Positions 53,035 through 62,004 of a stretch of 64,000 nucleotides of DNA are shown piece by piece. A model generated the notes under the pieces. The model ran no database searches. It was not told the DNA's origin and saw only the letters and a list, made by a program, of their open reading frames with translations. The DNA comes from Xanthomarina gelatinilytica. Its GTDB lineage: Bacteria; Bacteroidota; Bacteroidia; Flavobacteriales; Flavobacteriaceae. A program made the translations under genes and the position numbers. The DNA is taken from positions 434,001-498,000 of the forward strand of contig NZ_ANLA01000004.1 in assembly GCF_000348685.1 (NCBI RefSeq), read 5' to 3'. The first letter of the stretch is position 1. The number at the start of each line of letters is the position of its first letter.

Positions 53035-53292
53035 TTATTTAGATCTATGCTCAGAAATATAAGCAGCCATGGTATTGATAGATTCAAAAATGGCACGACC
53101 TTCTTTTGGGTCTGTTAACTTAATCCCGTAATTTTTATCCAGCATCACGATAAGTTCCAAAGCATCAATAGAATCCAATGCTAAACCATCACCAAAAAGC
53201 ATGTCGTCATCTGCAATGTCTTCAGCAGTCATGTCTTCTAAGTTCAATTGCTCGATAATGTTCTCTTTTAATTCTTGTTTTAAAGCTTCCAT
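53035..53292 (-). CDS. Acyl carrier protein
   Basis: 85 residues with the phosphopantetheine site GDGLALDSIDALELIV (Ser of DSID). Three acidic helices typical of ACPs. It is the carrier for the growing polyene or for the dialkylresorcinol chains. A second ACP is cut by the right window edge. Confidence 0.94.
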   Translation of the reverse strand: MEALKQELKENIIEQLNLEDMTAEDIADDDMLFGDGLALDSIDALELIVMLDKNYGIKLTDPKEGRAIFESINTMAAYISEHRSK

Positions 53293-53293
53293 A

Positions 53294-53911
53294 TTATGTG
53301 TTATATAATGTTGTTATTTGTTGTGTGTTGTGCTGTAAATGGCCTTCTTTAGAGACTAAATACAAAAAAGCCTCATAATTATCGCCTTCCAATTCCACCC
53401 AGCCACAAAGCACTGATTTTGCTTTATTGGTTTCCAATAAACTATTGGTATAGCTAAATAAATGTTCGGCATTAAAGCGTTCAAAGATAAAAAAACTATT
53501 CTCAGTATAAAGCTTATATTTAATACTTATCTCACCAAGGCAAATATTTGGTAAGGTATATACAAAAACGGCTGGACTAGGAAAATAATTGTCTTTATGC
53601 TGTATGGCTTTTTGATGCGATATGTCTGTATCCAAACTGGCAGCTTTATTGGAAAAAACCAAAGCAATATTGTTTTCTTTTTCTGAATCCAGTTTTAGGT
53701 TTTTAAGCAAAATATCAGCAGCCAGGAAGGCTAGTTTACTTAAATGATCCATTTTAAAAAACTTTGGATAATTTGTTTTTTGATGCTTATAAGCAGCTTT
53801 TATGAACTCTGAAAACCCAACATGTTGTTCACTAAAAACAACAGTGCCATTTAAAGAAACCTGATGGTTTTTTATATGACAAAAAGAGGTGATGTTATAA
53901 TTAGAGCTCAT
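53294..53911 (-). CDS. Truncated ketosynthase-like protein (half-KS) lacking catalytic residues
   Basis: 205 residues that resemble the N-terminal half of a ketosynthase: LAFLAADILLKN, IALVFSNKAASLDTD and SPAVFVYTLPNICLGEIS followed by ENSFFIFERF where the active Cys would be. It has no Cys nucleophile and no second half. Probably a dedicated accessory or scaffold in the pigment synthase, since it is kept intact in frame directly downstream of the methyltransferase gene. Confidence 0.75.
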   Translation of the reverse strand: MSSNYNITSFCHIKNHQVSLNGTVVFSEQHVGFSEFIKAAYKHQKTNYPKFFKMDHLSKLAFLAADILLKNLKLDSEKENNIALVFSNKAASLDTDISHQKAIQHKDNYFPSPAVFVYTLPNICLGEISIKYKLYTENSFFIFERFNAEHLFSYTNSLLETNKAKSVLCGWVELEGDNYEAFLYLVSKEGHLQHNTQQITTLYNT

Positions 53912-53917
53912 TGTTGT

Positions 53918-54979
53918 TTACTTTTTTTTACATGCAAAGATGGTGTGATATTCCCCAACGGCTATATCTTCCTTAAGTTCCAATCCTGCTTGATCTATGA
54001 GTTTTTTTAACACAGTGCTTGGGTACATTTTACTATTTCCATTTGCCATAACCGTAAAATACAGCGAGGTTGCTTCCAAGATAAACTTGGCATTGTCAAA
54101 TCGTTGTCTATCTGTAAAGGTTTCCATAATTAAAACTTCGCCATGGTCATTTACAGCTGCTGCACAAGCTTTTAAAATGGTTAGAATCTCATCTTCAGAA
54201 AAACAATCTAGGAATTGACTCATCCAAATGGCATCAGCACCTTTAGGTAATTGAGGGTTTTTGGACAACCAATCTATCTCATAATGACTCACACGATCTG
54301 CAAAACCAGCAGCAGCCACATTGCCTCGTGCAATTTTTAATTGACCTGGCAGATCTATCATTTTTATAGAGACAGAATCACTGTATTTACTGCCACTTAT
54401 GGCAAATTTTCCTGTATTGGCACCAACATCGTAAATGGTTTTTGGGTTGTTTCTAAAAACAAATTCCATGGCTTCTTGAAACACTTCATCTGAATAATGA
54501 TGATCAAATTCAAACCAAGCTTTTTGAACATCTGGTTGAAGAACCGATAGACCCTCGTAGATGGTTTTCCAGTTTCCCAACTCCTTCAATCCTGCAGGTT
54601 TTCCGGTTTCAATAGCTTCTGTTAAATGAAAAAGTCCCTTATAACATACTTCTTGGGTAAAATTAATGTTCACATCCACAGTCCTATCAAAGGCCAAGAA
54701 ATACCCAATGGTTGTTAACTCAAAATTTCCTGCGTCGTCTTTATCAACTATATTATAGCTTTCGGCAATTTCCAATAAAACACCAACGCCATAGGTACTG
54801 ATGTTTAATTTTTTTGAAATATCTTCTAAACCAATGCCACCTTTTTTTCTATTTTGAAAAATTAGATTAAAAATCCCCAATTTTCTTAAGGAAACAACTG
54901 CTTGAAAAACAAAAGGAGCAAAGGCTATCTTTTCGGCTTCTTGAACGGCATCTATAGCTTTAATACGGGTTTTAGACAT
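53918..54979 (-). CDS. Class I SAM-dependent methyltransferase (hydroxyneurosporene/O-methyltransferase type)
   Basis: 353 residues: N-terminal winged-helix dimerisation domain (about 15-100: GLEDISKKLNISTYGVGVLL) and a Rossmann domain with SAM motif I IYDVGANTGKFAIS near residue 190. The SQFLDCFSEDEILTILKA stretch matches the plant-type O-methyltransferase group. It may methylate the aromatic head or ring of the pigment. It overlaps the ketosynthase gene by 8 bases. Confidence 0.88.
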   Translation of the reverse strand: MSKTRIKAIDAVQEAEKIAFAPFVFQAVVSLRKLGIFNLIFQNRKKGGIGLEDISKKLNISTYGVGVLLEIAESYNIVDKDDAGNFELTTIGYFLAFDRTVDVNINFTQEVCYKGLFHLTEAIETGKPAGLKELGNWKTIYEGLSVLQPDVQKAWFEFDHHYSDEVFQEAMEFVFRNNPKTIYDVGANTGKFAISGSKYSDSVSIKMIDLPGQLKIARGNVAAAGFADRVSHYEIDWLSKNPQLPKGADAIWMSQFLDCFSEDEILTILKACAAAVNDHGEVLIMETFTDRQRFDNAKFILEATSLYFTVMANGNSKMYPSTVLKKLIDQAGLELKEDIAVGEYHTIFACKKK

Positions 54980-56135
54980 GATTTTTTGTTTGGTTTGATT
55001 TTTTTAATATGATGGCTGTATTGCAACCTCCAAAACCTGAAGCAGTTTTTAAAAAGGTTTTTAATTCTCTTGAAGTGGTTTTTGTAATTACGTTGATAGG
55101 CTTTGTAACGCCTATAGTGTCAAATCCTTTGGAAACGTAAAGTGTATTGTTGTACAACGAGTGCATACCTACAATGGTTTCCAGTAATCCGGAAGCACCT
55201 AAAGTATGTCCAAAATAACCCTTTAAGCTGTTTAAAGGCACTTTTTGCAATTGCATTCTGTTAAAGGCAATGGCTTCCATTTCGTCGTTAAACATGGTAG
55301 CTGTGCCATGAGCCGAAATATAATCGATTTCCTGTGCTGTTAAGTTAGCTTGGTCTAGAGCCAATTTTATGCTCCTATATAAACCTTCACCTGTCCTGGA
55401 AGGACCTGAAATATGGTTGGCATCGTTACAAGAGCTTTCACCAAGAATTTCCACAGCTTCTTTGGCAAGGTTTTCACTGCTTTTTGTAACTAAAATACTG
55501 GCAGCTACTTCCCCAATATTAATGCCTGTCCGGTTTTTGTCATAAGGTTTGCAAGGTTCCTGGCTTAGTGCCTGAAATGAATTGAAACCAGAGAGGATAA
55601 ATTCGGTAACCACATCTCCACTAACAATAAACACGTGGTCGTATGTGTTTTGTTGAATGTACCTTTTGGCAATGGCAACTGAGAGAATTCCGGAAACACA
55701 AGCATTTGAAACCACAATGGCTTCATTTTCAAATTTGAAAAATTCTTGGATATTTTTCCCCAATTCACTTAAGTAAGCACGTTCTTTAGGAAATGGATTG
55801 TTTTTGTCCAAAGCATCAATATTGCCTTTGGTGGTGGAAACTATTAAACCAACACGATCGTTCAATTTTATTTTTGAACTTTGAAGGACTTCATTTAAAG
55901 ACGTTATCATCATTTTTTCCAAACGTGTATAATCTGTCTTTGGTTGAAGTTTCAAAAACGCTTTTTCCAGTGCTTCAGAATCGATCAAAGCTGAATAAAA
56001 GGGTTCCGGAAGTGCCTTGTTATCTTTTATCAATTGCAATCCAGATACTTCGTTGTGAATATTTTTCACAACGCTTTCACTATTGAAACCAAGTGAAGAG
56101 ATAATGTTATTATATGACAGGTAAGCCTTAATCAT
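54972..56135 (-). CDS. Beta-ketoacyl-ACP synthase (second full ketosynthase)
   Basis: 387 residues with Cys in VSNACVSGILSVAIA, His in YISAHGTATMFNDE and His in KGYFGHTLGASGLLET, so catalytically complete. Slightly diverged from the other ketosynthase (51696-52898). In aryl-polyene loci a second KS often handles the priming or first condensations. Overlaps the thioesterase gene by 8 bases. Confidence 0.91.
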   Translation of the reverse strand: MIKAYLSYNNIISSLGFNSESVVKNIHNEVSGLQLIKDNKALPEPFYSALIDSEALEKAFLKLQPKTDYTRLEKMMITSLNEVLQSSKIKLNDRVGLIVSTTKGNIDALDKNNPFPKERAYLSELGKNIQEFFKFENEAIVVSNACVSGILSVAIAKRYIQQNTYDHVFIVSGDVVTEFILSGFNSFQALSQEPCKPYDKNRTGINIGEVAASILVTKSSENLAKEAVEILGESSCNDANHISGPSRTGEGLYRSIKLALDQANLTAQEIDYISAHGTATMFNDEMEAIAFNRMQLQKVPLNSLKGYFGHTLGASGLLETIVGMHSLYNNTLYVSKGFDTIGVTKPINVITKTTSRELKTFLKTASGFGGCNTAIILKKSNQTKNHV

Positions 56136-56580
56136 CCAATAAACCTACGTTTTGTTTCCAATCTTTAAAAAAAGCTGGAATGGTTAGCCATAAATCGCCT
56201 TCCCCAATTTTATCAACAAACACCTGAATGGTTTCACCTGTACAAACCAATTGGTTGTTTTGGTTGTAAATTTCGTAACGAAACACCATTTTCGCAGCTT
56301 GACTATCTACATAAATGGTTTTAATGGTAGCAATATCGCCATAACGCAAAGGTAATTTATGGTCTGTACTGGATTTTACTATTGGAGTGGCAAAACCGTA
56401 TTTTTTTTGATCTAAGTAAGAAATACCATGATGTCTGCCAAAGGCTTCCCTACCGTCTTCAAAATACTGGATGTAGTTGCCATGCCAAACAATTCCCAGG
56501 GGATCTGTTTCCACAAAGCGTACCCGTACTTGACTGGTATGCGAAATTTCTTTTGGTTTAAACGGTGTTTTTCTTTTCAT
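56128..56580 (-). CDS. Acyl-CoA/ACP thioesterase, hotdog fold (YbgC/4-HBT type)
   Basis: 150 residues. The catalytic-Asp motif FVETDPLGIVWHGNYIQYFED near residue 25 is that of the 4-hydroxybenzoyl-CoA thioesterase family. It could release the finished acyl chain or edit stalled ACPs. It overlaps the ABC-2 permease gene by 23 bases. Confidence 0.9.
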   Translation of the reverse strand: MKRKTPFKPKEISHTSQVRVRFVETDPLGIVWHGNYIQYFEDGREAFGRHHGISYLDQKKYGFATPIVKSSTDHKLPLRYGDIATIKTIYVDSQAAKMVFRYEIYNQNNQLVCTGETIQVFVDKIGEGDLWLTIPAFFKDWKQNVGLLDD

Positions 56581-57826
56581 TGTAAACTATGGCAATTATG
56601 GTTGTTGCTATAAAAAATAAAAATAACAAACTTATTTCAGGTAAAATATCCAATAAAGACCCATGACGCAAAAATACATCGTAAAAAGCATTTAAGCCCC
56701 AATTCATAGGTGAAATATTGGAGAGTGTTTGCATGAATTTTGGCATGATAAACACAGGCACCCAAACACCACCAAGAGCAGCTAAAATAACAACAAAGGT
56801 TGCCCCAAATGGAGCCGATTGTTCTTGGGTTTTTGCAATGGTTCCCAACAATAAGCCCAAGCCAATGGCAGCCAAACCAGCAAATATGGCAACCACAAAT
56901 AGCAATGGCAATCTTCCAGAAACATCCAAGGTTGGCAATCCTATGGCTGGAAATACATAAAGGCCAACCAATAACATTAAAACAAATTGAATTAGACAAA
57001 CGGTTAAATAAATGAGTGTCTTTCCTCCCAGAACCGTTGCATAGGATACGGGATTGGTTCGCAATCTTACAAACGTGCCTTGACTTTTTTCTTTAACAAT
57101 ATTGATGGAAAGTGGCACGATTATAAAAAAGATGGCAAACAAGGTCCAAGCTGGTACATTGTGCTGAACCGAGTTTGGGATGATATCTTTATTATCGGTT
57201 TTAGGCAAAATCTCTTTAAAAGTGATAAAGTTTTCAGTTTCAAATATAACTTCGGTTGGATCGTCTGTTATTTGTTCTTGAAAAGCTTTGTAAATAGATT
57301 GGGTTTCAATTTTTGAAACCATTTTATCGATGCCGTTTTTAACGGAACTTTTAAACGATACTTGGGTGGCAGGATCGAAATAAAGTTTAACCTCTTTACT
57401 TTCAACAGGTATTTTTGTCAAGCTGTCTGTTTCTTCTTCCAGACCAAATTTGGAGATGATGCCATCGACATTTTGGGCGACCTTTTGTTCCAACCCAGAA
57501 CTTAAGTTTTCTGGAATAACAATGGCCAATTGGTAAGCTCCCTTAAAAACCAAGTTTTTGGCAGCTTCTTCTGTGTTTTCCAGAATAACTTCAAAAGCAT
57601 TGGAATCTTTTAGACCTTCTAAAATGGTTTCAGAGACAGTACCTTGGTCGTTATTTACAACCAAAATGGGAATTTTTGTGTCTGCTACGGTTTTAAAGGT
57701 GCTGTCCTGAATTAAGGTAATGGTTACTATAAGCACCAAAGGCATAATAAAGAGAATGGCAATACCACCAATATCTCGGATAAGCAGTAAGAATTCTTTA
57801 TGTGCTGAAGCCATTAATTTATGCAT
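56558..57826 (-). CDS. ABC-2 type transporter permease
   Basis: 422 residues: first membrane helix (about 18-38), a long extracytoplasmic domain to about 210, then five helices (SWTLFAIFFIIVPLSINIV-like start through LFLFFIATTIIAIVY). This is the YhgE/YbhR-like permease layout used for lipid or pigment export. It overlaps its ATPase gene by 8 bases. Confidence 0.92.
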   Translation of the reverse strand: MHKLMASAHKEFLLLIRDIGGIAILFIMPLVLIVTITLIQDSTFKTVADTKIPILVVNNDQGTVSETILEGLKDSNAFEVILENTEEAAKNLVFKGAYQLAIVIPENLSSGLEQKVAQNVDGIISKFGLEEETDSLTKIPVESKEVKLYFDPATQVSFKSSVKNGIDKMVSKIETQSIYKAFQEQITDDPTEVIFETENFITFKEILPKTDNKDIIPNSVQHNVPAWTLFAIFFIIVPLSINIVKEKSQGTFVRLRTNPVSYATVLGGKTLIYLTVCLIQFVLMLLVGLYVFPAIGLPTLDVSGRLPLLFVVAIFAGLAAIGLGLLLGTIAKTQEQSAPFGATFVVILAALGGVWVPVFIMPKFMQTLSNISPMNWGLNAFYDVFLRHGSLLDILPEISLLFLFFIATTIIAIVYNEKKNTV

Positions 57827-58562
57827 GATCTCTTAAGGCTTTTCCAGTTAAACTTATAAAAACATCTTCCAGATTATGTGCACCTGGATTGTTGTTTATT
57901 AACTCTTTGGGTTTTCCTTTAACAATCAGTTTCCCATGGTCTATAATGGCTACACGAGTGCAAAAGGTTTCGGCTTCGTTTAGGTGATGTGACGTATAAA
58001 TAATGGTTGTTCCATTTTTATTTAATTCCTGAAGGAATTCTATAATCACATTTTTAGACTGAACATCCACACCTACAGTAGGCTCGTCCAAAAACAATAC
58101 TTTAGGGTTGTGCAAAATACTGGCAATTAAATTGACACGACGTTTCATACCTCCAGAAAAAGTGTCAATTTTTTTATGTGCAAATTTTACTAATCCTAAA
58201 TGGTCTAAAGAATTATGAATTTTTTCGTCAAGCGATTTTCCTTTTAAACCATACATGCTTCCAAAATATTTTAAATTTTCGAAGGCTGTCAAAGAAGGGT
58301 ATAGCGCGTATTCCTGAGGCACAATGCCTATAAGTTGCTTGAGTTGGTTTTTATGTTCTTTATAAGTCAAGCCTTTAATGCTAAAAGATCCTGAAGTAGG
58401 TTTTATAAGGGAGCATAAAATGGAAATCAATGTGGTTTTTCCAGCACCATTAGGTCCCAAAAGCCCAAAAATCTCTTTTTCATCTATGAACAGGCTTAAG
58501 TCAGATAAGGAATAGTTATCTGCTTTTTTATATTTTTTGGAAACATGTTCAATATGGATCAT
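57819..58562 (-). CDS. ABC transporter ATP-binding protein
   Basis: 247 residues with Walker [11 protein letters not shown] loop [11 protein letters not shown], signature FSGGMKRR, Walker [13 protein letters not shown] and switch His TSHHLNEAE. It pairs with the permease just downstream. The pair probably moves an intermediate or the finished pigment across the inner membrane, in parallel with the RND fusion at 41426-45118. Confidence 0.95.
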   Translation of the reverse strand: MIHIEHVSKKYKKADNYSLSDLSLFIDEKEIFGLLGPNGAGKTTLISILCSLIKPTSGSFSIKGLTYKEHKNQLKQLIGIVPQEYALYPSLTAFENLKYFGSMYGLKGKSLDEKIHNSLDHLGLVKFAHKKIDTFSGGMKRRVNLIASILHNPKVLFLDEPTVGVDVQSKNVIIEFLQELNKNGTTIIYTSHHLNEAETFCTRVAIIDHGKLIVKGKPKELINNNPGAHNLEDVFISLTGKALRDHA

Positions 58563-58563
58563 T

Positions 58564-59562
58564 TTATTTAATGGCTTTCTTTAGTTTTTTAAAGAACACT
58601 TCTTCTTTATCTGCTATGGCTTCCAATTGCAAAGCAACCTGGTTATAGGCATCTTCTTTAGCACTACGGTTTTTGTAAATTCTTGAGGCATCTACGGCAA
58701 AATCTCTCCATAAATCGCCAATAGTGGTCATTTCTTTAGATAAATCAGATAATTCAGGTTTGTTTAAGATTTTGCTGGACTCCTGTAAAAAAGCAGCAAA
58801 TATATATCTAAAGCCTCCACCTCCAGTTCCAATTTCCTCTTGCATTCTCACTATTTGACCTAAATAATGATTGGCTTTTTTTGTGCCTTTTTTCTTAGGC
58901 CATTTTCTAATAAGCTTGGCAGTATAGCGAATGCCTTTAACTCCAAGAACTGGAATTGGCGCCAACATGTCTTTACAGGTATGTTTAATGCCTTTAACAA
59001 TGGCTTTTTCTATATCCAATTCCTTAGGGAAATCTACAGGATAGTAAATATGACCTTTTGGGGCAAAAGCTCCTTTGGCAAAACGTACTTTTTCTAACTG
59101 CTTGTCAGTTAAAGTAGTTACATTTTCCATTACTGGATCGCTAATTAAATATGTGTTGTTTTCCTTGCCATAGACCACTAGGTTATGTGCATTGAAATGA
59201 AACCGATATTCATCTGGAAAATACACCAAATGATAGACGCCAACTTGAAGTCCGACAGGAGTGTTGTTTTTTAAATTTTCGTCTAAAACAGCTTTCGCTT
59301 TTTGTGGATTATTAAATTTTTCGCGTTTAATTTTTATTCCAACACGTTTGGCAAAGCGCTTAAAAATAATACCAGGTAAGGCTCTGTAGGTAAATGCTGG
59401 CGCATGGTTTACCATTAAAAAAGGAATGTGGCAAAACAGCAAGCCCGAACCTATGCCAAAAGCCAAAGGTTCGCTTACTTGATAGCCATGATGTTTCATT
59501 AAATTAGAAATCACACCATTTTCGCAATGTGCCGATTGATGGTGCGTGAAATTAATTTTCAT
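58564..59562 (-). CDS. BtrH-like acyltransferase/amide synthase domain protein
   Basis: 332 residues. The N-terminus HHQSAHCENGVISNLMKHHG resembles the BtrH N-terminal domain (a papain-like fold with a Cys in AHCENG near residue 13), named for an enzyme that moves an acyl group from ACP to an aminoglycoside in butirosin synthesis. The DUF4872-type C-terminal half follows. Within this cluster it is a candidate for joining acyl or aryl chains to an acceptor. Confidence 0.8.
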   Translation of the reverse strand: MKINFTHHQSAHCENGVISNLMKHHGYQVSEPLAFGIGSGLLFCHIPFLMVNHAPAFTYRALPGIIFKRFAKRVGIKIKREKFNNPQKAKAVLDENLKNNTPVGLQVGVYHLVYFPDEYRFHFNAHNLVVYGKENNTYLISDPVMENVTTLTDKQLEKVRFAKGAFAPKGHIYYPVDFPKELDIEKAIVKGIKHTCKDMLAPIPVLGVKGIRYTAKLIRKWPKKKGTKKANHYLGQIVRMQEEIGTGGGGFRYIFAAFLQESSKILNKPELSDLSKEMTTIGDLWRDFAVDASRIYKNRSAKEDAYNQVALQLEAIADKEEVFFKKLKKAIK

Positions 59563-59962
59563 GAAGTTGAATATTTTTTAATTGCTGAATGCTTATCTCG
59601 AAAACATCGGCATATTTTTGTAATGTTTTATCTGAGAGTTTTTGAAACACTTGTGGTTTGAAATGCCTCTTTACACGCCATTTCCACATCCCAACATAAC
59701 TTGCTAAAATAGGCAAATCCATTTTATGATACTCCATGTAATACTCAATAGGACTTGTTTGATGGTTTAAAACACGTTGTTTGGCATCTTCAACACGAAG
59801 TTTAATTTCTTCAATGGCTTTGTTTAACGCAATGGTTTTTGGATCCCAACCAGAACTGTTAACGGTTGTGTATTCCCCATTTTCGTCGACAGCATAACAT
59901 AGCTCCTTAAAGTTGGCCGATTCTAAATTGCTTTTATCTTGTGGCACTTCATCTTTTTTCAT
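59552..59962 (-). CDS. Conserved protein of unknown function in the pigment cluster
   Basis: 136 residues, no signal or membrane helix. A charged N-terminus is followed by EIKLRVEDAKQRVLNHQTSP (helical), and a C-terminal LSDKTLQKYADVFEISIQQL looks like a helix-turn-helix end. I do not recognise a named family. It is coupled to its neighbours by an 11-base overlap downstream and a 1-base overlap upstream. Confidence 0.7.
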   Translation of the reverse strand: MKKDEVPQDKSNLESANFKELCYAVDENGEYTTVNSSGWDPKTIALNKAIEEIKLRVEDAKQRVLNHQTSPIEYYMEYHKMDLPILASYVGMWKWRVKRHFKPQVFQKLSDKTLQKYADVFEISIQQLKNIQLHEN

Positions 59963-60426
59963 TATTTTGAGTGTTCTTTCAGTTCTTGGATCACTAAATT
60001 TATTTCACAAGATAACAATTCTTTACCGTCTTCTGTTATAAAGCAATCAATGGAACACATGGTAAATTGGTCTGTGTTCAATCGGGATTTTATATAGGCT
60101 TTGGTAGTTATGGTTGCGCCTACTTTTGCACAGGCTTTGATGTTAATTTTTTTTATGGCACTAATAAAACCTATAAGTTTAGCTGAACACCCTTCCAGGT
60201 CGTCTTCATCAAAATAACTTTTTCCAACTATGGAGGAACAGGTTTGTGCTGCGTTTTCTATCATGCCAGCCTCGTTAAAAACCCCTTCTTCATTAAATAT
60301 ACATTCAGGTTTTATGTGGAAACAGGTTGAAACATGCTCATCGTCAATGGTTAATACTTGATCTACCATAAGAAAAGGCTCTCGATGAGGTAAAAATTTC
60401 TTTATGTCTAAAAAGTGAAAATTCAT
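59962..60426 (-). CDS. FabZ-like hotdog dehydratase (first of a tandem pair)
   Basis: 154 residues: FLPHREPFLMVDQV near the N-terminus and the catalytic-region EEGVFNEAGMIENAAQTCSS. The Glu/Asn-containing NEAGMIENAAQ replaces the usual His-Glu pattern, as in the aryl-polyene dehydratase group. It overlaps the next gene by ATGA and probably dehydrates 3-hydroxyacyl-ACP with its tandem partner. Confidence 0.84.
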   Translation of the reverse strand: MNFHFLDIKKFLPHREPFLMVDQVLTIDDEHVSTCFHIKPECIFNEEGVFNEAGMIENAAQTCSSIVGKSYFDEDDLEGCSAKLIGFISAIKKINIKACAKVGATITTKAYIKSRLNTDQFTMCSIDCFITEDGKELLSCEINLVIQELKEHSK

Positions 60427-60857
60427 TGGTTTGCAATAACGGTTTTCATTTCTCCAGAGGCAATTTCTTCCTCATTGGCATTATATACTTTTACGGCAAC
60501 CAAGGTCACGCCATTAAATTCGTGTAAAATATCTACTTTGGTTGTAATGATATCGTTTAAGGCTGGTAGTTTTAAAATATCCACTTTTTTAATGGAGCCA
60601 ATATATCCAGTAGGTGCAACTTCATCTTTTAGAAAAAAATCGTAACCAGTATGTAAGGCTACTGTTTGCGCCATATTTTCAATAAGTCCAGACTCCAATA
60701 AGGTGTTGTTTTTTAAAAACAGATTGGTTTTCAGTATCTTGAAAGTAGATACGACATGGGATGGGGAAAAATCCAATAAGGTATCCACCATAACAAATGG
60801 TGTTTTTTGAGGGATTAAATGCGAAATATTTGTTATTGGTAGTTGCTGCTGTATCAT
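60423..60857 (-). CDS. FabZ/ApeP-like hotdog dehydratase (second of a tandem pair)
   Basis: 144 residues: LIPQKTPFVMVDTLLDFSPS and NTLLESGLIENMAQTVALHT. It parallels the neighbouring dehydratase in layout with only low identity. In aryl-polyene systems two such subunits form an asymmetric dimer. Here the pair sits between DarB and the unknown gene. Confidence 0.84.
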   Translation of the reverse strand: MIQQQLPITNISHLIPQKTPFVMVDTLLDFSPSHVVSTFKILKTNLFLKNNTLLESGLIENMAQTVALHTGYDFFLKDEVAPTGYIGSIKKVDILKLPALNDIITTKVDILHEFNGVTLVAVKVYNANEEEIASGEMKTVIANQ

Positions 60858-60858
60858 T

Positions 60859-61992
60859 TTAACACACAGTTAAAAGCGCATAAGCATAAGCAAAACGCGC
60901 ACTTTCTGGAACAGAAAGTAATATGTTGTCTCCTTTTTTCAGTTTTCCTGATGAGGCAAGTTCTTCCAACATAATGTATATGGAAGCGGCACCTACATTC
61001 CCAACTTTACTTAAATTCATAAACCAGTTTTCCCAAGGGATTTCCACACCTTGTTTTACCATTTCCTCGTATAATTTCTCTTTAAAGTAGTAAGAAGAGA
61101 TATGTGGTAAGTAATAGTCTATGTCTTCTGGTTTTACACCATGTTTTTCCATTGCCATTTTTAAGCTGTCCACACCTTTTACAAGTATGTTTTCGCCCAA
61201 AAGCTTGACGTCCTGTTTCATGGCAAAAAGTGATTTTTTACTCCATTGATCTGAAGGATATTCGCTCCAAGGTTTTAAAAACCCTGTTTCCAGTTTATCT
61301 GCTCCTGCATACATACAGGCATCTAGTTCGTGTGCATAAGAGTAGCCTTCCATCCACTCTATTTTAAGTGGAAGATCTCCATTTGGTTGGTTTTCCAACA
61401 AGAAAGCGCCTGCACCATCTGAAAGCATCCAGCGTAAAAAATCTTTGTTAAAGGCTAAGATGGGATTCTCTTCCAGAGTGTTTAGGTGTTTTAGTTCTTC
61501 TTCAAAAGTGTCTGACATCATCCAAGAGGATGTGCGTTCGGAACCTGTACACACAGCATTTTTGGTTTGCCCTGATTTTACAGCCAAAAAGCCATATTTT
61601 AAAGCATTCATACCAGAGCAACAAGCTCCAGAAGGCGAATTTATTTCGGTATTTCCATTTTTAAGGAAACCATGAACCATGGCTGCATGTGAAGGCAAGA
61701 TTTGGTCTGGACTAGAGGTGCCACAGGATAACAGTTCTATGTCGTTGGGTTTTAAGCCATCATCGTAAAGCTTTTCTATAGCTTCTTTGGTTAACTGTGC
61801 ATTGTTATGTGTAATGTTCCCTTCATCATCTATGGCATAGTATCTGGTTTTTATTTGATTGTTTCTTAACACAATACGTCTTCCTTTAGAGGACTTTCCA
61901 TCAATGACTCCTAATTTATCTTCCATTTCGTCGTTACCAATAGGACGATTAGGCAAAAACTTTGATATTTTAGTAATATATACTTCCTTCAT
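60859..61992 (-). CDS. darB: Beta-ketoacyl-ACP synthase III, DarB-type
   Basis: 377 residues of the FabH-like thiolase fold. Nucleophile Cys in SPSGACCSGMNALKYGF, His in YYLPHISSYYF, and Asn in the C-terminal NLSKVGNVGAAS. DarB supplies the beta-ketoacyl partner for dialkylresorcinol formation together with DarA, which is adjacent. The combination DarA-DarB is the known core of dialkylresorcinol and flexirubin biosynthesis. Confidence 0.9.
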   Translation of the reverse strand: MKEVYITKISKFLPNRPIGNDEMEDKLGVIDGKSSKGRRIVLRNNQIKTRYYAIDDEGNITHNNAQLTKEAIEKLYDDGLKPNDIELLSCGTSSPDQILPSHAAMVHGFLKNGNTEINSPSGACCSGMNALKYGFLAVKSGQTKNAVCTGSERTSSWMMSDTFEEELKHLNTLEENPILAFNKDFLRWMLSDGAGAFLLENQPNGDLPLKIEWMEGYSYAHELDACMYAGADKLETGFLKPWSEYPSDQWSKKSLFAMKQDVKLLGENILVKGVDSLKMAMEKHGVKPEDIDYYLPHISSYYFKEKLYEEMVKQGVEIPWENWFMNLSKVGNVGAASIYIMLEELASSGKLKKGDNILLSVPESARFAYAYALLTVC

Positions 61993-62004
61993 TTTTAAAA
62001 CCTT

